64,000 bases of DNA from NCBI GenBank assembly GCA_964390335.1, contig CAYMHU010000010.1, forward strand, positions 1 through 64,000, in the 5' to 3' direction. Both the position numbers and the translations under genes were made by a program. Within the stretch, counting starts at the first letter, position 1. Every line of letters starts with the position of its first letter. This stretch comes from Granulosicoccus sp964390335. GTDB taxonomy: Bacteria > Pseudomonadota > Gammaproteobacteria > Granulosicoccales > Granulosicoccaceae. This document shows positions 26,550 to 36,253 of the stretch, piece by piece. The notes under the pieces are model-generated. The model searched no databases. It was not told the DNA's origin and saw only the letters and a list, made by a program, of their open reading frames with translations.

Positions 26550-27905
26550 TTAGGCCTCCTGAGCTGCAGAATGCAGTTGTGTTAGTAAATGTCGGGTTGT
26601 ACGTAACAGGCGATCATCTTCGTTGAGCGCCCCAACCAATTGCACACCGATCGGCAAATCATTGTCGCCGGTAAGCAAGGGTAAATTGATACAGGGTAAT
26701 CCACATAATGTCCAAATAGTGCAACAAACCGGATTACCAGTCCCATCGCTAAACTTCGGAGCTTCACCCAAAGCAGACGGGGTCAATATGGCATCGTAGT
26801 CGTTAAAAAACTGCACGAACCAATCATCGGCAGCGGCGCGTATTTCAAGCGCCTCCTGATACTGAGCGTCGCTGATGTTTCTTGCGGCCGCAAGCGTTGG
26901 CGCGATTGTCTCGCTGATGCCGCTTAGCTCGTTACCAATTTCAGATTGCAAACAACGAACTATTTCGTATTCATGAATAATTTTATGACACGGAATAAGA
27001 GCCGCAAACGATTGCGGTGTGGGTATTCGCTCCACCGTTGCACCCAATACATCCAACAACTCTTCGAAGCCTGCACTGGCATCACTCGCATACTGATTGG
27101 CATACGGCATATCAAACCATGCAAGCGTAGGCGGCACCGGTGCTTCCGACAAATACGAGCTCAGCATCGCTGGCTTGGGCAATAAGTTGGTTGCAGAATC
27201 TGCTCTGTCATATCCTGTTAGCGCGTCTGCCAACAATGCAATATCGCCAACGTCTCTTGCAAAAAAACCAACTTGATCCAGCGTATTGGATGTCTCTAAT
27301 GCTCCGTAACGAGAGATAAGCCCACGCGACGGTTTAAATCCATAGACACCGCAAAATGATGCGGGCCGTACAACTGATCCGTTGGTTTGACTGCCAATTG
27401 CTAATCCCACATGACCTGCCGCTACACTTGCAGCCGAGCCACTGGACGAACCACCGGGACTGTGTTCAGCGTTATGCGGATTGCGTGTATCGCTGGGATG
27501 CATAAACGCAAATTCGGTTGTTACCGTTTTGCCCATGATAACCGCTCCGGCTTCTTTCAATTTTTCAACAACCGCAGAATCCTGAGTAGGTGCGCGTCCT
27601 TGACACAATGATGAACCACGTTCAGTTGGTAGATCGCAGGTATCGAAGATATCTTTTATGCCAACTGGAATGCCGTGCAATGCACCAACAGGCCGACCAC
27701 TCATTCGAATTGAATCGAGTTCTTGTGCCTGCGACAAAGCATAGTTTTCATCAAGCGACGCCCAGGCACCAATTTTTTTGTCGGTGTCGTTAATAACAGA
27801 CAAATGATGCTGCACCAACTCGTACGCCTTGAGCTTACCGGTGCAAATATGATCGACCGCCTGTCTAACTGTGCTGGTGTCGATCGTATTGTTATCACTG
27901 GTCAT
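26550..27905 (-). CDS. Amidase signature family enzyme
   Basis: 451-residue amidase with the Ser-cisSer-Lys triad region: Lys in GIPVGIKDIFDT, the Gly/Ser-rich loop PGGSSSGSAASVAAG, and the nucleophile Ser in GSVVRPASFCGVYGFKPSRG. It hydrolyses a carboxamide to acid and ammonia. The start at 27905 (MTSDNN) is one base after the stop of the TRAP permease gene (TAATATG); the longer frame runs into that gene. Grouping with a TRAP transporter and a 2-hydroxyacid dehydrogenase suggests that an imported amide or its acid product is the substrate. A GatA role is unlikely, as gatB and gatC are absent. Confidence 0.9.
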   Translation of the reverse strand: MTSDNNTIDTSTVRQAVDHICTGKLKAYELVQHHLSVINDTDKKIGAWASLDENYALSQAQELDSIRMSGRPVGALHGIPVGIKDIFDTCDLPTERGSSLCQGRAPTQDSAVVEKLKEAGAVIMGKTVTTEFAFMHPSDTRNPHNAEHSPGGSSSGSAASVAAGHVGLAIGSQTNGSVVRPASFCGVYGFKPSRGLISRYGALETSNTLDQVGFFARDVGDIALLADALTGYDRADSATNLLPKPAMLSSYLSEAPVPPTLAWFDMPYANQYASDASAGFEELLDVLGATVERIPTPQSFAALIPCHKIIHEYEIVRCLQSEIGNELSGISETIAPTLAAARNISDAQYQEALEIRAAADDWFVQFFNDYDAILTPSALGEAPKFSDGTGNPVCCTIWTLCGLPCINLPLLTGDNDLPIGVQLVGALNEDDRLLRTTRHLLTQLHSAAQEA

Positions 27906-27906
27906 A

Positions 27907-29274
27907 TTAGGGGATGTACTCGCCAAATAGCTGATCTGGTAACCACAAGGCAATTCCCGGAAATGCATACATCGCTATCATGCAGCAGATAACAATACCC
28001 AGGTACGGCATGATCCCTTTGAAGATTTCCATTAATTCTATTTGCCCTTTGAGCACCCCTTTCAAATAATAAGCAGACATCGCCATCGGAGGTGTTAAGA
28101 ATGAGGTTTGTAAATTCAACGCAACCAACATGGCGAAGAAATAAGGGTTAACGCCAAAAGTATCCAGCATGGGTAAGAATATAGGGACGAAGATAATCAG
28201 TATTTCAGACCACTCCAACGGCCAACCCAACAGGAAAATGATTAGTTGAGCGAGCACCAAAAATTGCCATGGTTTCAAATCCATTGCGAGTACCCAATGC
28301 TCAATAATGTCATGGCCTCCCAGGTATGAAAAGATTGAAGCAAAGGTCCACGAACCAACAAACAACCAACACACCATCGCGGTTGCTTTAGCCGTAAGGA
28401 ATACAGACTCTTTCACTTTTTGCCAGGACAAAGATCGATACAAGATAGCCAGCAACAGGCCACCCATGGCCCCCATACCCGCTGCTTCTGCAGGCGTAGC
28501 CAAACCACCCAGAATAGAACCCAGCACCAGCAAGATTAGTAAGGTTAACGGGACGAAAGATGTGAACAGTTGCCAGTAGATTGATGCACGACTGATCGAG
28601 GGATCGTATACCGGCTTTGGCGCTATAGACGGATTTAAATAAACCCTGAAAATGACATAAACAATATAGCTACCTGCCAATAGCAAACCCGGAAACACAG
28701 CAGCAGCGTATAGACGCAATGGTGAAAGTTCAGCAATTGCCGCATACACAATTAACATGATTGATGGTGGAATCAGGATACCTAAGGTACCGCCAGCACA
28801 GATAACGCCAGCCGCAAAGTCACGCCGATACTTGGCTTCTGCCATTGCGGGATACGCAAGCAAGCCCATAAGCGTCACCACCGCCCCAACTATACCACTG
28901 GCTGTAGAGAAGACTGCGCAAGTTAAAAGCGCTGCAATAGCCATCGAGCCAGGTAAATTACGCGCTGCAAGGTTTAATGATGCAAATAGTCGGTTAACTA
29001 TGTTTGCCCGCTCAACAACGTAACCCATGAACAAAAATAACGGGATAGCAACAAGCGTATCGTTCTCCATAACCGAATACGTGTTTTGATTCAGCAAATA
29101 GAAAATCTGGTTATTAAAAATATCGGAAAATGACTCTACTGACCCTGCTTCGTAATAAGCGTAGTATCCAAATCCAACTCCCATCGCTATTAGCGTAAAT
29201 GCGATCGGGAAACCGAGCAGCACCAGCACGATGAACAAGGACAACATAAAAATGGCGACTTCAGGATTCGTCAC
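27907..29274 (-). CDS. dctM: TRAP transporter large permease (DctM)
   Basis: 455 residues with about 12 hydrophobic helices; the channel subunit of a sodium-driven TRAP transporter. Typical segments are FLFMGYVVERANIVNRLF, CAVFSTASGIVGAVVTLMGL and GGTLGILIPPSIMLIVYAAI, with FLTPPMAMSAYYLKGV near the end. It follows the small permease after 53 bases and is coupled to the amidase start. Confidence 0.93.
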   Translation of the reverse strand: MTNPEVAIFMLSLFIVLVLLGFPIAFTLIAMGVGFGYYAYYEAGSVESFSDIFNNQIFYLLNQNTYSVMENDTLVAIPLFLFMGYVVERANIVNRLFASLNLAARNLPGSMAIAALLTCAVFSTASGIVGAVVTLMGLLAYPAMAEAKYRRDFAAGVICAGGTLGILIPPSIMLIVYAAIAELSPLRLYAAAVFPGLLLAGSYIVYVIFRVYLNPSIAPKPVYDPSISRASIYWQLFTSFVPLTLLILLVLGSILGGLATPAEAAGMGAMGGLLLAILYRSLSWQKVKESVFLTAKATAMVCWLFVGSWTFASIFSYLGGHDIIEHWVLAMDLKPWQFLVLAQLIIFLLGWPLEWSEILIIFVPIFLPMLDTFGVNPYFFAMLVALNLQTSFLTPPMAMSAYYLKGVLKGQIELMEIFKGIMPYLGIVICCMIAMYAFPGIALWLPDQLFGEYIP

Positions 29275-29327
29275 GATGCAATCAACTCAGTTAATGTTCT
29301 AAAATAACGTTTAACGTTTCTGGCAAT

Positions 29328-29906
29328 CTAGTTGTTCGAACCCGGCATTGCAGGATCAGCAATCAAAGATTCTTCGGTCTCGCGCACATCATCCAAACGC
29401 TTCATCCACACACCGCTACGCATAGCCTTCACACACCGTATCAACTCAGCCAACCCCTGCAGCATAAGTAAACCACCCGCCAATGGAATTAATGTTTTGA
29501 AAAAGTAGATTTGTATGCGTGCCGGGCTATTCCAACTCACTTCTTTATAGCGCCACGAATCGGATGCTATTTCGGCGCCGTAGTAAGCCAAGGCGATCAT
29601 GCCGGGAAAGAAAAAGATAAGATACAACACGAAATCGATAAAGGCCTGAAGACGTACGGGGAACAAGCGATAAATGACATCGCCGCGTACATGCCCATCT
29701 TGTGCTAACGCATACGCACCGGCCATTAAAAACAATGCACCGTACATTTGTACCATCATGTCGAATGCCCACACAGTTGGCTTGTTAAGCGCATAACGCA
29801 TGAACACTTCGTAGGTTACCGACAGCGTCAGTATCAGTATGCACCAACCAAAAGCGCGCCCTATCCAGATACTCAGACTTTCAATTGCGTAGACCAGTTT
29901 AGTCAC
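29328..29906 (-). CDS. dctQ: TRAP transporter small permease (DctQ)
   Basis: 192 residues with four membrane helices; pairs with DctM. The motif SVTYEVFMRYALNKPTVWAFD is diagnostic, followed by GAYALAQDGHVRGDVIYRLF. The start is GTG at 29906, supported by GAGGTG with a 5-base spacer; no closer ATG exists. A tandem 12-bp repeat lies just upstream. Confidence 0.93.
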   Translation of the reverse strand: MTKLVYAIESLSIWIGRAFGWCILILTLSVTYEVFMRYALNKPTVWAFDMMVQMYGALFLMAGAYALAQDGHVRGDVIYRLFPVRLQAFIDFVLYLIFFFPGMIALAYYGAEIASDSWRYKEVSWNSPARIQIYFFKTLIPLAGGLLMLQGLAELIRCVKAMRSGVWMKRLDDVRETEESLIADPAMPGSNN

Positions 29907-29915
29907 TCACACACC

Positions 29916-29939
29916 TCAATTCGGTACTCAATTCGGTAC
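29916..29939. repeat. Tandem 12-bp direct repeat upstream of dctQ
   Basis: TCAATTCGGTAC occurs twice head to tail (29916-29927 and 29928-29939). It is 10 bases from the dctQ GTG start, at or just 5' of the ribosome binding site on the minus-strand transcript. It could be a slipped-strand duplication or a regulatory element. Confidence 0.75.
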
Positions 29940-30021
29940 AAGAAACAGTATTGACTTATAACGCTAATGTCTTTGCTAACTTAGCTGCTTATTCATTCGC
30001 TTATGCAGTGCAGCACAAATA

Positions 30022-30048
30022 CAACGGGAACCTTAATGGTTCCCGTTG
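30022..30048 (-). terminator. Strong stem-loop between dctP and dctQ
   Basis: CAACGGGAACC, loop TTAAT, GGTTCCCGTTG: a perfect 11-bp stem with a 5-base loop just after dctP on the minus strand. Only a poor T stretch (TATTTGTG) follows in the direction of transcription, so partial termination or 3'-end stabilisation of dctP mRNA is more likely than full termination. Either would give more binding protein than permease. Confidence 0.7.
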
Positions 30049-30072
30049 CCCAGCAAAACAAATCGATATTGC

Positions 30073-31179
30073 CTAGCCGAAGTAGTGCTTATAAGCCAGT
30101 TTGTAATCAGGCTGGTTCAGATTCAGGTAGTTCATGACGCTTTTGGCGTATGTCTTTTGAGACTCGATAACCTTAGCGAAAAACTCATCCTGACCCGACA
30201 TACGTTCAACAACCTTATCCCAGGCACCTAACTGGGCCGCCATGACAGAATCCGGTGTGCGGTAAACGTTAACGCCTTGCTCTTCAGCCAAAGTGACTAA
30301 GTCGTCGGCATAACGACGTGTGTTGTGCCAGTAGAAGTTTGAATTTTCTGCTTCTGATGCGTACTTGAGAATGGCCTGTAGTTCTGGCGCCAATGCATCG
30401 TACTTCTTCTTGTTGAATGTACACTCAAAGAATTCTTGCGACTGGTGAAAACTGGCCAGATGGTAGTGCTTAGAAACATCTTGCATACCAAAGTCACGGT
30501 CAGAGGTTGGGTTGTTGAATTCAGCTGCGTCGATAAGTCCTGATTTCATTGCCGGCTGAATTTCACCACCTGGCAACTGCACAACGGACATACCCATTTC
30601 CAACAACACGTCAGCAGCCAAACCAACAGTACGGTATTTTAAACCATCCATCTGGCTGGCATCCTTGATTTCTTCCTTAAACCAACCTAATGGCTGTGCT
30701 GGCATTGGGCTGTTGAAGAAACTAACGAGGTTCAAGCCAAGTTTACCCATTAACTCATCGAATAATTCTTGACCGCCACCGTAGTTAATCCAGCCCAACA
30801 CTTCCTGACTTGACCAACCAAAGCATGGACCGGTACCAAACAACGAGGCCACAGGTGATTTTGAATACCAGTAAGCTGGTACGTAGTGAGCTGCATCCAG
30901 AACGCCGCGGTGTACGGCATCTTGCATCTGACTGGTTTTTACAACGGAGTTAACTGGTAGTAACTCGATCTGCAGTGCAGATCCAGCCATATCGTTAACA
31001 CGCTGAACATAGGACTGCGCATTCTCAAGAAAGATTCCACCACCCCAAGCAGCTTGCATTTTCAGGGTAACAGTTTCGGCGCGGACAATAGACGGCGCTG
31101 TGATAGTACCTGCAGCAGTGGCTGTAGCAGCCAGCGCTGAACCTTTAAGAAACTTACGGCGATTAACGGTTTTCTTCAT
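30073..31179 (-). CDS. dctP: TRAP transporter solute-binding protein (DctP family), Tat-exported
   Basis: 368-residue periplasmic binding protein. The N-terminus carries a twin-arginine motif (NRRKFLKG) and a hydrophobic segment ending near VRA. The conserved core GLKYRTVGLAADVLLEMGMS, LPGGEIQPAM and SGLIDAAEFNNPTSDRDFGM resembles the 2-oxoacid-binding TakP group, including the Arg of YRTVG that binds the ligand carboxylate. It heads the dctP-dctQ-dctM-amidase cluster and diverges from glycerate 2-kinase. A 2-oxo or 2-hydroxy acid is a plausible ligand (inference). Confidence 0.92.
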   Translation of the reverse strand: MKKTVNRRKFLKGSALAATATAAGTITAPSIVRAETVTLKMQAAWGGGIFLENAQSYVQRVNDMAGSALQIELLPVNSVVKTSQMQDAVHRGVLDAAHYVPAYWYSKSPVASLFGTGPCFGWSSQEVLGWINYGGGQELFDELMGKLGLNLVSFFNSPMPAQPLGWFKEEIKDASQMDGLKYRTVGLAADVLLEMGMSVVQLPGGEIQPAMKSGLIDAAEFNNPTSDRDFGMQDVSKHYHLASFHQSQEFFECTFNKKKYDALAPELQAILKYASEAENSNFYWHNTRRYADDLVTLAEEQGVNVYRTPDSVMAAQLGAWDKVVERMSGQDEFFAKVIESQKTYAKSVMNYLNLNQPDYKLAYKHYFG

Positions 31180-31359
31180 TTAATACATCCTCCAAAGTAG
31201 TATTGGCCTTATTTGAACTGCATAGACCTTGTGTACAGCCAATTTGACTCTTTAACGATGTGGCTGAATCGGCTCATGTTAGCTCAAAGCCGCTAAAATG
31301 GAAATAAAATTGTTACCCGATTGTTAGTATTCAGAGCCCCAAAATAAGCCGATAAGCCC

Positions 31360-32667
31360 ATGCAAAGTGACAATACGACTCAAAACACGCCAGTAATTGA
31401 ACAGCTACTTCGGGATATGTTTGCAGCCGCAGTGGAAGCTGCCCTGCCTCAGAACAACATGAGCCAGTTTATTCCGCCACCTCCTAAGGGTAAAACGGTG
31501 GTCATCGGGGCTGGAAAAGCATCTGTTGCGATGGCCAGGGCCTTGGAAGCATTGTGGCCTGAGCCACTTAGCGGGCTCATTGTCACGCCGCATGGCACAG
31601 ACTTGCGTTGTCAGCACATCGACGTCGTAGAAGCAAATCATCCGGTCCCCGACGAAGCCGGAGAAAATGCGTCCAGACGCATACTGGAATTGGTCAATAA
31701 CTTAAGCTCGGACGATCTCGTTATCAGTTTGATATCGGGTGGTGGCTCATCATTACTAAGTTTTCCAGGACACGGGATTACTCTCGCCGATAAGCAAGCG
31801 ATCAATCAAGCCTTATTAAAGTCTGGCGCAGCTATTGATGAGATGAATTGCGTGCGCAAACATCTGTCAGGCATCAAAGGCGGTCGCTTAGCCCATGCAG
31901 CGTTTCCTGCAAAGGTAGTTACCTTGGCCATATCTGATGTACCGGGTGACGACCCGTCCACCATTGCATCAGGTCCAACGGTTGTCAATACAACCACACG
32001 CGAACAAGCTATAGACATAATCCATCGATACAACATCGAATTACCGGACAACGTAACCAAGCTACTGAACAGCGAGCATGCCCAAACACCTGACCCAAAC
32101 GGTGCCAGCATGACATCACTAACAACGCATGTTATTTGTAAGCCACAACAATCATTGGAAGCTGCCGCGAAGGTTGCGAGCGATGCTGGATACAACGTGC
32201 TGATTCTGGGTGATGCAATTGAAGGCGAAGCGCGCGAAGTTGGCAAAGTGCTAGCGGGAATTGCTAAACAAGTTCATCAATACAACCAACCTGTGGCTGC
32301 TCCTGCAGTGATAATTTCAGGTGGTGAAACCACCGTTACCATCAAGGCCAAGGGTGGTCGTGGTGGTCGCAACGCCGAGTGCCTGCTTGGGTTTGCAGAA
32401 GCGGTAGTTGACTACAACAACATCAGTGGCATTTGCTGCGATACAGACGGTATTGATGGCACAGAATCCAACGCAGGTGTTATCTGGACTAGCCACGTTA
32501 ACGAACAAGCCAAAGAACAATCGTTAAAAATAGCGCACTACTTGGATAACAATAACGCCTGGAGCTTCTTTGACAAAACAAATGGCTTAGTCATCACCGG
32601 CCCAACACACACTAACGTCAATGACTTTCGGGCGGTGGCCATAACACCAGCTACAACGCAGCGGTAA
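31360..32667 (+). CDS. Glycerate 2-kinase (MOFRL family)
   Basis: 435-residue class of ATP-dependent kinase that phosphorylates D-glycerate to 2-phosphoglycerate. The N-terminal DUF4147 domain has VVIGAGKASVAMARALE, the loop ISGGGSSLLSFPG and NCVRKHLSGIKGGRLA. The C-terminal MOFRL domain has SGGETTVTIKAKGGRGGRNAE and CCDTDGIDGTESNAGVI. It is divergent from the TRAP operon (180-base intergenic) and complements the hydroxypyruvate/glyoxylate reductase gene nearby. Confidence 0.93.
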   Translation: MQSDNTTQNTPVIEQLLRDMFAAAVEAALPQNNMSQFIPPPPKGKTVVIGAGKASVAMARALEALWPEPLSGLIVTPHGTDLRCQHIDVVEANHPVPDEAGENASRRILELVNNLSSDDLVISLISGGGSSLLSFPGHGITLADKQAINQALLKSGAAIDEMNCVRKHLSGIKGGRLAHAAFPAKVVTLAISDVPGDDPSTIASGPTVVNTTTREQAIDIIHRYNIELPDNVTKLLNSEHAQTPDPNGASMTSLTTHVICKPQQSLEAAAKVASDAGYNVLILGDAIEGEAREVGKVLAGIAKQVHQYNQPVAAPAVIISGGETTVTIKAKGGRGGRNAECLLGFAEAVVDYNNISGICCDTDGIDGTESNAGVIWTSHVNEQAKEQSLKIAHYLDNNNAWSFFDKTNGLVITGPTHTNVNDFRAVAITPATTQR

Positions 32668-32690
32668 AAGTACCGCTTTTCGTTCGTTTT
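32660..32690 (+). terminator. Intrinsic terminator after glycerate kinase
   Basis: AGCGGTA, loop AAAG, TACCGCT forms a perfect 7-bp stem at 32660-32677 that overlaps the kinase stop codon (32665-32667) and is followed by TTTTCGTTCGTTTTTG. It should act on the plus strand. Confidence 0.7.
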
Positions 32691-32774
32691 TGTACAACAC
32701 TTCTTGCATGCGTCACAAGGCAAACTAACGCTATCTGTTAGCTACCTGTATCGGTGTTACAACCGGAGAGTCGC

Positions 32775-34220
32775 ATGCACGTTACTATACTGATCGTCAT
32801 CGCGTTGCTTTTAAGTGCTTGTTCGCAGAGCGCGCAAACACCTAAAAACGGCACAGCTGTAACTCAAACTATTGATATACCTGCCGGCGGTGTTATCGAT
32901 TGTTTTGCCACCGGCTGCGGTAATGCTGACCGCGAACTATCCGATGAACCCGCGGCACCCTCGGATAAAACAACCTTAGCCAATCAACTTCGCTCCGCTC
33001 TAGAAGCTCAATCTGGCGGATTAGGCTTAAGCGCATTTGTGCTGCCGGACGGCAATGACTTGAATTCAGTACCGCAAGATCCACTCAACCCGGTTACTGC
33101 AGAGAAAGTAGCACTTGGTCAGTTACTTTTTCACGACGAACGTTTCGCTTTAAATGGTTTATCGGACCAGGACCCCAGTTGGTCATGCGCAAGCTGCCAC
33201 AAGGTTGGCTCGGGCTTGAAACCTGGTATACCTCAAGGTATTGGCGAAGGCGGTGTGGGTATCGGAAAAAATCGCGTGCTGGCCTTCGGCTTTGACCCGC
33301 TGGCGCCAGAAGATGCGCCAAACCGCCCTGATATGCAACCCATTGCTGTGCCATCCATTTTAAATGTGGCTATGCAAGAAGTCGTGCTATGGAATGGACA
33401 ACTCGGCAATGCAAGCAACGGGCTTATCAACAACGGATTAGCTCCCAATGTAGTCGTACCGAATTCATTGCCATCCAGCGTTAACGTGCATCAAATGGGT
33501 GGACTGGAATCACAAGCTATCGCCGGGCAAACTGTGCATCGGTTACGCTTTACACACGATTCACCATTACAAGATATCCCTGCTTATCGCGCATTATGGA
33601 ACGCAGCCTATCCCGGGGGTTCAGTGAACATCGCGGTTGATGCCGCCAAAGCCATAGCCGCATTTGAACGTACGATCTATGCCAACCAGGCACCGTTTCA
33701 ACAGTGGTTAAAGGGCGATGACAATGCCTTGAATGAATCAGAACTTGCAGGAGCCAATCTGTTTTTTGGTAAAGCCGGTTGCTCTGGATGTCATACCGGC
33801 CCCGCGTTAAGTTCATGGCCCGGTGCTCAAGAAAGCGAATTATTTTTTGCTGTTGGGTTTGACGACTTCGATAACAACAAAGTCGCTATTCACGGAGTCA
33901 TTGCAGATGAAGCCCGTTTAGGTCGAGGCGGCTTTACGCAAAATCCATTACAAAACTATCAATTCAAAGTGCCGCAGCTTTATAACCTTGCAGACAGCAA
34001 GATACTAGGCCACGGTGCGAGCTTCTCGTCAATCAAGGAAGTGGTGCAGTACAAGAATGCAGCGCTGCCGCAAAATCCTAATGCACAATCTTTCTTAGAT
34101 GCGCGATTTCAACCGTTGAACTTAACCACCCGTGAGGTCAACGAAATCACGACGTTTTTAACCTCTGCATTACACGATCCGAACTTGGCCCGCTATGTAC
34201 CAACTGAATTTCCACGTTGA
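32775..34220 (+). CDS. Di-heme cytochrome c peroxidase-family lipoprotein
   Basis: 481 residues. The signal peptide ends in the lipobox LSAC, so it is a lipid-anchored periplasmic protein. Two c-type haem sites are visible: CASCH (Cys138, Cys141, His142) and CSGCH (Cys336, Cys339, His340), the layout of the CcpA/MauG superfamily. The C-terminal LYNLADSKILGHGASFSSIKE suits family members. The ATG at 32775 follows GGAGAG; the longer frame to 32754 has no such site. Peroxide reduction is the default guess, but substrate-oxidising members exist and the neighbours do not decide. Confidence 0.9.
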   Translation: MHVTILIVIALLLSACSQSAQTPKNGTAVTQTIDIPAGGVIDCFATGCGNADRELSDEPAAPSDKTTLANQLRSALEAQSGGLGLSAFVLPDGNDLNSVPQDPLNPVTAEKVALGQLLFHDERFALNGLSDQDPSWSCASCHKVGSGLKPGIPQGIGEGGVGIGKNRVLAFGFDPLAPEDAPNRPDMQPIAVPSILNVAMQEVVLWNGQLGNASNGLINNGLAPNVVVPNSLPSSVNVHQMGGLESQAIAGQTVHRLRFTHDSPLQDIPAYRALWNAAYPGGSVNIAVDAAKAIAAFERTIYANQAPFQQWLKGDDNALNESELAGANLFFGKAGCSGCHTGPALSSWPGAQESELFFAVGFDDFDNNKVAIHGVIADEARLGRGGFTQNPLQNYQFKVPQLYNLADSKILGHGASFSSIKEVVQYKNAALPQNPNAQSFLDARFQPLNLTTREVNEITTFLTSALHDPNLARYVPTEFPR

Positions 34221-34244
34221 TAGTTTCTATGTAGACACTCGAGA

Positions 34245-35240
34245 CTACACCAGCGAACTGGTATCCATCCTGCCTTCAGCCAGTAGCTTTTTAAACAGTT
34301 CCACATCATTTTGAATGGCTTGCCGCATATCGGTGTGCGCAACAGTTCCGAGGAGTTGTTGCAAACCAGAGTCGTCCATATCGGCTGGAAAAGGTAACGG
34401 CGCATTTTTTTCGAACGTAATTTTATTATCCGGGTACAGTTCATTTAAAGCCGCAACAAAATCAGCAACCTCAACCACGTCGTTGCGTAAGTTGAACACG
34501 CCCGCACCTTGGTGTTCGCTAAGCGCGCAATCGACAAAGATTTTCGCAACGTCATTGGCATGTTGTAGCGTCACTTCGCCATCGAAGCGAATGTGAAAAG
34601 GTTCGTTAGCGGCTATTGCCAATGTTGCTTTTGCTAAATCAGCCGTTAATCCCTGATCACGGCAAACGCCATAAACCGTGTATGGACGTAAACCGACACT
34701 CCCGACTTGCCAATCCTGCCAATACACTTTGGCAGTATTCTCATTGGCGGTTTTGTACACGCCATAAAGATTAACCGGCATCGGCTGCGCGTCATCCTTT
34801 ATTGGCCGTTCCGGATACAACTCTGCTGGTCCCATGACGGCCAAAGAACTTGCAAACGAATAGCCGGCAATATTGTGTTGTCGAACCGCTTCGAACAAGT
34901 TGATGGTGCCGACAACGTTGACAGATGCACCTAGCGCAGGATCGGCTTTACAAAAAGGTATTTGCAATCCAGCCAAGTGCACCACATGACTTGGTTTGTG
35001 CTTATTAAACAGCGCCATAACAGCCGTTTGATCAGTGACATCTAACGACTCCCACTCGATAGAATCAATTTCCGATTGATTCAGCAGCAAGCTTGGCCGC
35101 GTAATCGTAGTGTCCAAGTCGGTCGCGATGACTTTGTGTCCTTCATTGATCAGATTGCGCAGCACCCACGCGCCAATACAACCCATCGTGCCAGTCACTA
35201 AAAAGGTGTTTTCTTTGCCAGAAACGGATTTGTCAGACAT
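34245..35240 (-). CDS. NAD-dependent epimerase/dehydratase (extended SDR)
   Basis: 331 residues. The nucleotide-binding motif VTGTMGCIGAWVLRNL (TGxxGxxG) is near the N-terminus, HLAGLQIPFCKADP sits at the NAD-side strand, and the catalytic pair is YGVYK with an upstream Ser (SFASSLAVMG). The C-terminus resembles UDP-sugar or uronate-type epimerases and dehydrogenases. The start at 35240 (MSDKS) is chosen; the longer frame runs back towards the divergent GST-like gene. The substrate cannot be set. Confidence 0.88.
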   Translation of the reverse strand: MSDKSVSGKENTFLVTGTMGCIGAWVLRNLINEGHKVIATDLDTTITRPSLLLNQSEIDSIEWESLDVTDQTAVMALFNKHKPSHVVHLAGLQIPFCKADPALGASVNVVGTINLFEAVRQHNIAGYSFASSLAVMGPAELYPERPIKDDAQPMPVNLYGVYKTANENTAKVYWQDWQVGSVGLRPYTVYGVCRDQGLTADLAKATLAIAANEPFHIRFDGEVTLQHANDVAKIFVDCALSEHQGAGVFNLRNDVVEVADFVAALNELYPDNKITFEKNAPLPFPADMDDSGLQQLLGTVAHTDMRQAIQNDVELFKKLLAEGRMDTSSLV

Positions 35241-35278
35241 ACTTGAACCTATTGTTAATCTCGTACACACGGAAAATC

Positions 35279-36217
35279 ATGGCTGACATCATACTGCATC
35301 ACTATCCACCCTCCCCGGTTTCTGAAAAAATCCGCGTAGCATTCGGCATCAAAAATCTGAACTGGAAGTCGGCGGAACAAAACCGACTGCCTGATCGGCC
35401 GGAGTTATTTGCCATGACGGGTGGCTATCGTCGCATCCCGGTTATGCAAATTGGCGCCGATATTTATTGTGATACGCAATGCATCCTGCAAGAAATTGAC
35501 AAGCAAATTCCCGAACCTCGCCTGAACTCAACTGGCGACAATGGCTTAAGCCTCGCATTGTCTCGCTGGACGGATGCAGAATTTTTTGAGTTGGGCGTGA
35601 GAACCGCATTTGCGCCTGTTGCGAAATCCCTACCACCTGCGTTGGTAGCAGACCGCACGCGCCTGTACTTCGGACCCGATGGCGATATGGCTGCAGAAGC
35701 CAAAGACATTCCGCATACGCTGTCGCAATTGCGCCCTAAAATGGGTTGGCTTAATCAGCAACTCGAATCTCGGGGACAATTTCTACACGGCGATCAAGTC
35801 AGCATGAGCGATGTTTATGCGTGGTTTGTCGTGTGGTTCTTCAGCAATCGATTCGCGGAAGCAGCAAACACACTGGCAGAATTTCCGGCCGTTCTCGACT
35901 GGGCCAAACGAATGGAGGCGTTTGGTCACGGCACTTCCACCGATATCTCCGCACAGGATGCCTTAGCCGTGGCGTTGGCAGCAACCCCGACGACTGCCGA
36001 GAGCCAGGACCCCAACGACCCGCAGGGCCTGAAGCCTGGCATGCAAGTCAGCGTGGCACCGTTAGCAGCACCCAAAAGCGGTGAATCTGGCGTTACCGGC
36101 ACCATACGTGCCGTGTCTATGGAGCGCATCGCACTCGCTCGTAACCAGGCAGAATGTGGCGATGTCGTTGTACATTTCCCGCGTGTTGGTTACCGAGTAA
36201 CACCGGCCAATGTGTAA
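35279..36217 (+). CDS. Glutathione S-transferase family protein with C-terminal extension
   Basis: 312 residues. The N-terminal thioredoxin-like domain (ILHHYPPSPVSEKIRVAFGI, then RRIPVMQIGADIYCDTQCIL) is followed by an all-helical domain (FLHGDQVSMSDVYAWFVVWF). About 80 residues beyond the usual GST length end the protein (GLKPGMQVSVAPL, SGVTGTIRAVSMERIALAR, VVHFPRVGYRV) and look like a small beta-barrel. It is divergent from the epimerase with 38 bases between starts. The reaction is unknown. Confidence 0.87.
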   Translation: MADIILHHYPPSPVSEKIRVAFGIKNLNWKSAEQNRLPDRPELFAMTGGYRRIPVMQIGADIYCDTQCILQEIDKQIPEPRLNSTGDNGLSLALSRWTDAEFFELGVRTAFAPVAKSLPPALVADRTRLYFGPDGDMAAEAKDIPHTLSQLRPKMGWLNQQLESRGQFLHGDQVSMSDVYAWFVVWFFSNRFAEAANTLAEFPAVLDWAKRMEAFGHGTSTDISAQDALAVALAATPTTAESQDPNDPQGLKPGMQVSVAPLAAPKSGESGVTGTIRAVSMERIALARNQAECGDVVVHFPRVGYRVTPANV

Positions 36218-36253
36218 ATACATCGACTAAACCCAGCACCTGCTCACGATGTA

